63,149 nt of DNA from Marinobacter maroccanus (lineage in GTDB: Bacteria; Pseudomonadota; Gammaproteobacteria; Pseudomonadales; Oleiphilaceae), in assembly GCF_002933275.1 (NCBI RefSeq), contig NZ_PSSX01000021.1:1-63149 (forward strand), written 5' to 3'. This document shows, piece after piece, positions 56,849 to 63,149 of the stretch. Position numbers and translations under genes: made by a program. How positions within the stretch are numbered: position 1 is the first letter of the stretch; every line of letters begins with the position of its first letter. The notes beneath the pieces were generated by a model, which had not been told where the DNA came from, did no database searches, and saw only the letters and a program-made list of their open reading frames with translations.

Positions 56849-59800
56849 ATGACAAACAACGCGGATCAAAACCGTCACAGTGACCAAGAAAACGAACCAG
56901 CAGAAATGACCTTCGGGCTCGGCGCGGCTTTCAAGCAACTCGAATCCTGGGCCCAGGAAAACGGCCTCGCTGATACGCTTGCGGTTATCCACATCACACT
57001 TGGGCTTGATGAACGAACCGTCGGGATTGGTAACCTCGTCACTGAAATGTCTCATCCTGAAGCCGCCGAAATTCTGGCGCTGTGGCATGCAAATCCAATT
57101 GTTGAAAAACTACAACAGTTTGTAAAGACATTCTCGTCGGAACCTATCATCCGTCATGCCTATGCTCCGCTCCCTAATGCTGGGGCAGCCGATAAAACCA
57201 GACGTCTCTTCAAAGGTCTCAAATCCCGAACATTCCTGTTGGCACTAATAACCAACCCGTTAGCATTCACTGAAGACCGAGAAACCTATCTCTTCCGCAA
57301 AATGCTCCGGATTTGGTTGGTCGTTCACGGAGCCCAACGAGTTGTTCAGAATCATTATCCTGCGGATGCCAACATCAGTGCGGCCAGTCGGTTTTTGATT
57401 GTTGGCATTAACCACCAGGACTGGGTAATCATTGATCGCCTTCTTGAGCGGACCCGGCGAATCCTCCTCGGACGCCACCCCTCTTTCGAGCAGTTCAGCC
57501 AGGCCATTGGTTCGGCAGCCGAGCAACTCAGACATGACGCATCCAAAACACCGTCTTCCCAACGTTTCTTGAATGCAATTTCAGCTATTGCTCAGGGCAA
57601 TTGCGTTCCGATTACACAAGATACCGGTCGAATTCCTATTGATCGATCCTTTCCTGACCTGGAAACGAACCAACCCCGATGGCCCTTTTTTCAACACGGC
57701 GAGATCGAATGCCAAGCCATTCCGGTTGGGCCCGATGACTTCAATGGTTATGGAAATGAAGATGATGAGCCAGACCCTTGTTTACTGGTAAAAGTTGATC
57801 CAACAGATTCTCCGGAAGAAAAAACGGTCTCCTGCCGCAGTGTTCTGATTCAATCGGCGGAACTGTCCCACTTTCTCCCCTGGAGCTGGGAGAAAGTGCT
57901 TCCACCGGAGCTAAAGATGATTGAGGGCTGGATATCCGCGAGCCTTCTGGCCGAGGATAAAACCCTGAGACTGGGATCTGCGCTGGTCTGGCTGGCTATC
58001 CGACTCTCACGCTCATTGGCGCTCATCGAAAACCTGGAAATACAGCAAAACATCAATGACGACTGGACCCTGACACCAGATTTTCAGTACGTACAACGCC
58101 GCCCTCCCCGACGACAGAATAGTTGGCGACCCGATAACAGCGCCCATGATGCAGTTCAGCCATTCCAGGATGAGATGAGGATCGCTCTTCCTACAAACGT
58201 TTCAAAAGCCTTAACGACGATTGGCCTGCAGGGGAAGGCAGATTCCGCCCGTTTCCTACTGAATGTGTGGCAGACAGTAGCCTCGATAGGCCTTGAAAAG
58301 TGGTTTCACCAGCAAGCGGGCGAACACTTTCCGAGAGTAACCAGCGCAAAGCTCGGGCAGATCTGGAGTCAACGGGTCTTCGACCGGTCAGGGGACCATA
58401 ACCTGTCTCGCCTTCTGGCTTCTCATCATAACAGCGCGTTGCCTGGAGCTTGCGGCTACGGCGCCTGGGATATAGATACCGTGGAACGCGGTTTTGAGCT
58501 ATCGATTCAACGAACGGCAGCCAACGCTTCCCGTCCCAATTTGATCGGTAGTGTGTTGGAACCGCTTGAATCCGTTCTCAACAATGCGATTCAGCAGGCA
58601 ACAACTCGCTTAATTGATGCCCGCAATTCAGATTTGGTCACCTATCATAATCTTCTAGTCCAATATGCCGTTATGGCCCTGTACGCCGGGACCGGTTCGC
58701 GGCCTCTGCGGGATCCTTTCGAGTCCGCAACACACTTTAATTTTGATGAGCTTTTAGTCTTTATCGATGACAAATCCGACGAGAATCTACATAACGGGCG
58801 CGTGGTTCCCTTGCCGGATAAGCTCGTTGAGGTTATCCAGGCGTATGCGGATTATCTGGAGCGTCTTGCGCCCATCATTGCCCAGAGGCGAGTGGGCCTA
58901 TCCAAGGAGATAGCCAGCCTCAATACAGGAACGACTACGGCATTGCCTTTTTTCTTCCTTTTGGATGAAAATCTTAAATGGCATTCGTGCTCAGAAAAGG
59001 GCCTTCCGGGTGGCATTCTTTTCGAATGGCCCCTGCCCTCCAATCTGTTCCGCCATTGGTATGCACAGCAACTTTACCGCAATGGCGTGAACGCAGAAGT
59101 CATCGATGGATGGATGGGCCATGCCGAACGCAGCGTCGCCAGCTATGGAGATTACTCTCCTCGTTGTTGGCAAAATGACGCTGAACATTATCGGGATACC
59201 CTCAATAGCATTGTTGATCAACTCGCATTCCAGACACCGGAGATCCCAAACAAACTCCCGCCGCTGAAAGAGCCTCCGTGCGAATCGTCGTCCTACCAAG
59301 AACCTGACTTGTTTGGCCAGCGCGCACGTCAGCGACAGCGCCGACAAACCCTCAGGAACGCAATTCGCGCGGCGAGACAGGACATACAGCTTTTTATGGG
59401 CGAAAAGCCCCTCGAAGAATTGAGCCAAGAGGACGCGGAAAAGCTCGGTAACAAAATGCTGTTGAGAGAAAATCGCCTGCCTCACCCTCACGCAGCCATT
59501 CGTTTCGCAGAACTCACTAAAGTTCTGGAGCGTTCAGGAAACCAAAACTACACCGTCCGAAAACGTCTCGCCCGAATCCGTCAGGAACGCTCATTGATCA
59601 CGTCCTTCGCACCGACAGCCCTCAATATATGGCCACAGATCTTGGTGTGGGCGGCGCAGACGGGGTCATCACTGATAAAAAGTCAATTGTCGAAATTCGA
59701 GGCTCTTAGCCTCGGAGCGGCTCTTTTGTGCATTGAGAAGCGGCTGAGTTATCGACGCTTACTGAATGATGTCGTTCAAGGAAGAAATTTTCGGCTGATT

Positions 59801-62293
59801 CAAAATGGCAAACGGTATTTTTTTGAATACAGCGAAGAGCTGGGTGATCACTTCTCGACTCCGGTCCAGCGGCACGAAATCAGTTATAAAACGGCAAGCC
59901 TGTTGGGCCATGGCGTAGGACTTAAAAAATCGGTAGACCCAGAGACCTGTGACTGCCCCAAAAGTTTAAAAAGGCTCGCTACCCAAACCCGGGGGGCAGG
60001 AGACTCCCGGGAAACCGAAACACTCTCCGACCTACTGTCTCGCCTTTGCAGGATCGTAGAACAGGTAAATCTCATCCAGTTACCCGGAATGGTGGCCGGC
60101 GCTCTCAGTGAGCGGCAGCCTCCGACCAGTCCGCCACTGAATGACTATCTGCGAATTAGTGAGGGTAAAAAACGGTTGCTGCCAGGAACGACAGTTCCCG
60201 ACGACGGCTCACCGGAAATTGCAGCAAACCCGATTCCGGGTAATCGGCTTCGCGAGAGTGACAGACAGACACTTCAAAATAATGCTCGTGATTACTTCGG
60301 CCAAATAACGGAGATACTAAACCAGTACCGCAAACCACAAGCCGGAAAAATTGCACAGCAAATCGATAAACTCTCGAAAGAGAGAGCCGGCAAAGTGCCT
60401 AGCGCCATCGTCATGGTGGGTTACTGGGTAAGCGATACCATCCGAAAAGGGAAAGGACGCCAATGGTCAAAATTCAATCCCTTTGCACAAAACACACTGT
60501 CGACCTATTTCAGCTCGCTGACTGGCGTATTTTCCGGGCTGGCTTATGAAGTGAATCTACTCGAACTGGATGACGACGAGATCACGGCATTATGCGCCAA
60601 TATGCTGGAGTACACGCGATCCAGATCTGTTCAAATAGGTTTTTTTAGCAGACGACTCCGGGATTTTTTCCGGTGGGCAGAAGCATACGGCGTCGCAACT
60701 CCGGATTGGAGTGAGCTGGATCTTTCAGATAATCGCCGCCAGGTTAGACCAGGTTTGTTGACGGAGGCGGAATACCTAGCCTGCCAGCGCGACATCCAGT
60801 CAATGACAGAGTTGGAGACCGACTACCGGCTCATATTGGGTTTTGTTTTATTGCTAACGTACCGTTTTGGGCTTAGAGCCCAGGAAGCGATCGGGCTACT
60901 CCGAGCGGACTGGTGTGTAGCAGACACTTATCAGTGGGTTCTCGTCCGGAATAATCGTTATCGTGAAATTAAAAGTGTGTCAGGACGGCGCGCGGTGCCG
61001 CTCTTATTCAGATTAGCGGAGACGGAACGCACATTAGTAGACCAGGTTCTTGGACGTTATACGGCGATTGCTGGCAGTGAGACTAATCGGCCAATACTCT
61101 GCGAGCTGGTGAACGGGTCCGTGGATATCACCAATCTACGCAACCTTATCCCACCCGCACTGATACAGGTGCTGCGGCGGGTCACCGGCAACCCCTCCAT
61201 GATTTTGCATCATTGCCGCCACAGTTTTTACAACCGCATTGCGGCGGCAGTGCTGGGCCTCGAAACACCTTTCAGCCGGGACTTTGCTTACAATCCGGAC
61301 TCCTCATCTCTCAGGTCCGTGATTCTAGGGGATGTGTCCGGCACTTCACGACGAAGTGGCATGGCACTCGCGCGCATCATGGGGCATCGCCACCCGCGAA
61401 CAGGCATGAAAAATTACAACCACCTGATGACCGACTGGGCGGATGCGCTTACACCGGTAGTCCACAAAAGGGCCAGGTTGCTGAGTAGTGCTTTCAATAC
61501 TAAGGATTTTGAACATGCCCCGACCTACTCTGCCAGTGAGCTGCCCTCTGCGCTGTTATTTCCAAAACTATCACTGACCCGAATATTCAGGCTGCTTCGG
61601 CTCGTCTCACAGGGCCTGAGCTATGAACGTGCTGGCCAGCTCATGCAGTTACGGCCTGATCATACCGCTGCATTGCAGAGGGTTTTTCAGCAGGCAAATG
61701 CCAACATGCGCTTCAAAACACGGTCCGACAAGAAGGCCTGGGTTAATGGCACGCAGCTACCAAATGCACTTCTGCAGTCAATCTCTGACGATGGATGGCG
61801 CCGTCTGATAGCCCATGCGGAACAGCTGTCTGATGTCGACCCATGCGAGAACACCGTTGGCCCCGACCTCACAGAACTCCCTTTCCTTACAGGCAGAAAC
61901 AGGCACCTATTGATGGATCAACCGGCCCACTGCCAGTTAGTGAATTTAGTACTGGATTATTTTGAGGTTAGGGAGCATCGCTATCGAGTCGTCGCTCGAT
62001 TCGATAATGAATATGCTACGGCGCTGCTCACACAATACGGCTTTCGGGTGTTGGGCGAATATGAAGCCTCCGGCTCCGGCAAACGGTTGCAGCTTGATCC
62101 ATTTTCAACACATCTCCGGGGGGCCTCCTATAGAGGTCGGGCATTCGGTGGGTTGGTTCTGGAGCGGACGGCTGGAGGCATCATCCATGATGCTGGCGAA
62201 CTCGCCACAGCTTTTCTCGCAACCGGCATGCTCCTGGCCATCTTCCGCAGCTCATCCTCAGATCATGTACCTCCTGCGTTATCAAAGTCCTGA
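56849..62293 (+). CDS. Very large protein with two tyrosine-recombinase catalytic domains (tandem integrase)
   Basis: 1814 aa, uninterrupted. Domain 1 (about 595-790): ALYAGTGSRPLRDPF supplies arginine R618, SNLFRHWYAQQLYRNGV supplies R735/H736, and GWMGHAERSVASYGDYSP supplies H758 and a tyrosine (Y766 or Y769). The usual first His of the HxxR box is Asn (N732). Domain 2 (about 1320-1545): TYRFGLRAQEAIGLL (R1343), K1375, LHHCRHSFYNRI (H1454, R1457, H1458), MGHRHPRTGMKNYNHL (H1513, Y1523), a complete set. Residues 1-590 and 1560-1814 match nothing I know. Base composition is more AT-rich than the core genes. No clear ribosome site. Confidence 0.85.
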   Translation: MTNNADQNRHSDQENEPAEMTFGLGAAFKQLESWAQENGLADTLAVIHITLGLDERTVGIGNLVTEMSHPEAAEILALWHANPIVEKLQQFVKTFSSEPIIRHAYAPLPNAGAADKTRRLFKGLKSRTFLLALITNPLAFTEDRETYLFRKMLRIWLVVHGAQRVVQNHYPADANISAASRFLIVGINHQDWVIIDRLLERTRRILLGRHPSFEQFSQAIGSAAEQLRHDASKTPSSQRFLNAISAIAQGNCVPITQDTGRIPIDRSFPDLETNQPRWPFFQHGEIECQAIPVGPDDFNGYGNEDDEPDPCLLVKVDPTDSPEEKTVSCRSVLIQSAELSHFLPWSWEKVLPPELKMIEGWISASLLAEDKTLRLGSALVWLAIRLSRSLALIENLEIQQNINDDWTLTPDFQYVQRRPPRRQNSWRPDNSAHDAVQPFQDEMRIALPTNVSKALTTIGLQGKADSARFLLNVWQTVASIGLEKWFHQQAGEHFPRVTSAKLGQIWSQRVFDRSGDHNLSRLLASHHNSALPGACGYGAWDIDTVERGFELSIQRTAANASRPNLIGSVLEPLESVLNNAIQQATTRLIDARNSDLVTYHNLLVQYAVMALYAGTGSRPLRDPFESATHFNFDELLVFIDDKSDENLHNGRVVPLPDKLVEVIQAYADYLERLAPIIAQRRVGLSKEIASLNTGTTTALPFFFLLDENLKWHSCSEKGLPGGILFEWPLPSNLFRHWYAQQLYRNGVNAEVIDGWMGHAERSVASYGDYSPRCWQNDAEHYRDTLNSIVDQLAFQTPEIPNKLPPLKEPPCESSSYQEPDLFGQRARQRQRRQTLRNAIRAARQDIQLFMGEKPLEELSQEDAEKLGNKMLLRENRLPHPHAAIRFAELTKVLERSGNQNYTVRKRLARIRQERSLITSFAPTALNIWPQILVWAAQTGSSLIKSQLSKFEALSLGAALLCIEKRLSYRRLLNDVVQGRNFRLIQNGKRYFFEYSEELGDHFSTPVQRHEISYKTASLLGHGVGLKKSVDPETCDCPKSLKRLATQTRGAGDSRETETLSDLLSRLCRIVEQVNLIQLPGMVAGALSERQPPTSPPLNDYLRISEGKKRLLPGTTVPDDGSPEIAANPIPGNRLRESDRQTLQNNARDYFGQITEILNQYRKPQAGKIAQQIDKLSKERAGKVPSAIVMVGYWVSDTIRKGKGRQWSKFNPFAQNTLSTYFSSLTGVFSGLAYEVNLLELDDDEITALCANMLEYTRSRSVQIGFFSRRLRDFFRWAEAYGVATPDWSELDLSDNRRQVRPGLLTEAEYLACQRDIQSMTELETDYRLILGFVLLLTYRFGLRAQEAIGLLRADWCVADTYQWVLVRNNRYREIKSVSGRRAVPLLFRLAETERTLVDQVLGRYTAIAGSETNRPILCELVNGSVDITNLRNLIPPALIQVLRRVTGNPSMILHHCRHSFYNRIAAAVLGLETPFSRDFAYNPDSSSLRSVILGDVSGTSRRSGMALARIMGHRHPRTGMKNYNHLMTDWADALTPVVHKRARLLSSAFNTKDFEHAPTYSASELPSALLFPKLSLTRIFRLLRLVSQGLSYERAGQLMQLRPDHTAALQRVFQQANANMRFKTRSDKKAWVNGTQLPNALLQSISDDGWRRLIAHAEQLSDVDPCENTVGPDLTELPFLTGRNRHLLMDQPAHCQLVNLVLDYFEVREHRYRVVARFDNEYATALLTQYGFRVLGEYEASGSGKRLQLDPFSTHLRGASYRGRAFGGLVLERTAGGIIHDAGELATAFLATGMLLAIFRSSSSDHVPPALSKS

Positions 62294-63039
62294 AACAGAG
62301 TGCTGTTTACCGAGTCCTCGTTACAGAGTTCCAACGAGGTCAATTGTAGGAATTCGTTTTTGCCGGCGCTGTCACGCGTTTTTATTCCGGTGAACCGACA
62401 AAACCGCCGACGAAAATTTCCCTCGCATGCAACGCGAATGAGACTTGCGTCGTTTGCCTGGAACACGAGCGGCCCCCTCTCGAGATAACCCGCTGCATCG
62501 ACTCGAATCAGTTGAATCCGATTGCTCTGTTCAGAAAAACCGTCTGGCCATGCAACGCCTTCTACCTGTTCTGTCACTGTTTGTCGTAATGGCCGTTCGC
62601 AAAAACGACCTTGGATCGGCATCACGACGTCGCCGCCCAGTTCAAACTGCACGCCGAAGGGCATGCCAATTTTTTTCCCCGAGTGCCGCTCGACGAACTC
62701 CTCAATTTGCATCTGAACCCACATCAGTTCGTCCGAATTCAGCGAATCACCGGCAGGTGGGTCGAAAAGCGAGCGAGCGCCTGTGATGCCAGACGTCAAC
62801 TCTTGGAGAATGTCCCGTAGGCTGCCCAACAACGCACAGGCGGCATCGCCATCCACATGAATAGCTCGAAATATCACGCACTCCCCCGCGTAGTTGGTTG
62901 CGATATATGCAGCAGACGAAACGGAAACATAGTGATCCCGCTGAAACTGACTTAGAAACTCATTCATGACGTTGACGACAAATTCGGCAAATAATCGAAT
63001 GATCGGATTTGCGACCTGAGTGTCTTTGTTAGTGGCCAA
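62263..63039 (-). CDS. Hypothetical protein, 5' end probably altered by an insertion sequence
   Basis: Up to 258 aa from a TTG at 63039, convergent with the recombinase gene and overlapping its 3' end by 31 bp. No recognised domain. Segments include VNVMNEFLSQFQRDHYVSVS, LMWVQMQIEEFVERHSGKKI and a Cys/Arg-rich CEGNFRRRFCRFTGIK. The first residues (MATNKDT) are encoded by what appears to be the terminal repeat of an insertion sequence. The native start is therefore either lost or further in, e.g. the Met at 62967. It may be an N-terminally truncated remnant. Confidence 0.5.
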   Translation of the reverse strand: MATNKDTQVANPIIRLFAEFVVNVMNEFLSQFQRDHYVSVSSAAYIATNYAGECVIFRAIHVDGDAACALLGSLRDILQELTSGITGARSLFDPPAGDSLNSDELMWVQMQIEEFVERHSGKKIGMPFGVQFELGGDVVMPIQGRFCERPLRQTVTEQVEGVAWPDGFSEQSNRIQLIRVDAAGYLERGPLVFQANDASLIRVACEGNFRRRFCRFTGIKTRDSAGKNEFLQLTSLELCNEDSVNSTLFQDFDNAGGT

Positions 63040-63149
63040 TTAAAGTGACCCACTACTGGCCATTAGTTTTGACCCACCTCCGAGTGGCCGTCAGGCCACA
63101 GAACCAGCTACTGTCCCCCGCTTTTATCGATGGCCGGGGGCATGTCAGT
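63021..63149. mobile_element. End of a probable IS21-like insertion sequence (continues beyond the window)
   Basis: Two 24-bp near-identical units lie head to tail, 63030..63053 and 63054..63077. Each reads TGGCCA near the left and TGACCCAC at the right. Tandem terminal repeats of this kind are characteristic of IS21-family ends, where they bind transposase. A GTGGCC-GTCA-GGCCAC hairpin and a CCCCCG/CGGGGG hairpin follow. No transposase gene falls inside the window, so the family is tentative. Confidence 0.55.

Noticed and set aside
56849..62293. Two recombinase genes joined by a frameshift or sequencing error
   Set aside because: The frame runs continuously through both domains and the linker (about 790-1320) with no stop, and I see no internal ribosome site at the junction. 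A true long chain is the simpler reading.

Overview
The window looks like the chromosome of a marine gammaproteobacterium, most probably Marinobacter. The strongest evidence is a 661-codon two-domain fatty acyl-CoA reductase (36283..38268) of the type I know from Marinobacter wax-ester producers. Several gene blocks follow the Pseudomonas/Marinobacter order: mtnA|mtaD-ubiG-mupP-yciK, and motY|pyrC-rnt. About 56 kb is densely packed core genome. The last 6-7 kb (about 56.5..63.1 kb) is visibly more AT-rich and looks like a mobile or accessory segment.

Layout. 1..251 holds the start of an rRNA operon that leaves the window to the left on the minus strand: two tandem promoters, a boxB-like hairpin and boxA. 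320..8128 holds purT, a small DUF1289 gene, a gamma-class carbonic-anhydrase-like gene, two NUDIX genes, a NIF3-like gene and purL. 8410..13335 holds mltF, recX, a DUF349 protein and a ComFB-like protein. 13524..16912 is a two-gene beta-oxidation operon. 17161..20115 is prc plus an HTH protein. 20104..27026 holds mtnA divergent from mtaD-ubiG-mupP, then yciK-glutaredoxin-yaaA-DUF2788-rdgC. 27082..30960 holds a Pat-type protein acetyltransferase divergent from a histone-deacetylase-like enzyme. 30967..36125 holds motY, pyrC, rnt and a chemoreceptor. 36283..41840 holds the fatty acyl-CoA reductase, a small unknown gene and a pitrilysin-type protease. 41846..48449 holds two glycosyltransferases, tRNA-Arg(CCU), a spermidine-synthase-like protein, a haem c DUF3365 protein, a haem c chemoreceptor, an unknown protein, YciO and BolA. 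48727..55987 holds topB and a three-gene signalling operon (OmpR regulator, FecR/LysM protein, CHASE2 kinase). 56019..63149 holds a small lipoprotein gene, a very large protein with two tyrosine-recombinase catalytic domains, a convergent unknown gene, and the edge of a probable insertion sequence.

How the genes work together. Motility and chemotaxis genes are scattered but share a promoter type. motY, both chemoreceptors and possibly one unknown gene have sigma-28 (FliA)-like boxes with exactly 11 bp between them. The second chemoreceptor carries a periplasmic CxxCH haem motif and lies beside a DUF3365 protein with a matching motif, which suggests redox or energy taxis. The fatty acyl-CoA reductase gene has two 15-bp operator-like repeats 33 bp apart just upstream of a plausible promoter.

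The best candidate for something undescribed is the 1814-aa protein at 56849..62293. It carries two separate tyrosine-recombinase active-site sets in one uninterrupted chain, with a convergent partner gene whose 5' end appears cut by an insertion sequence.
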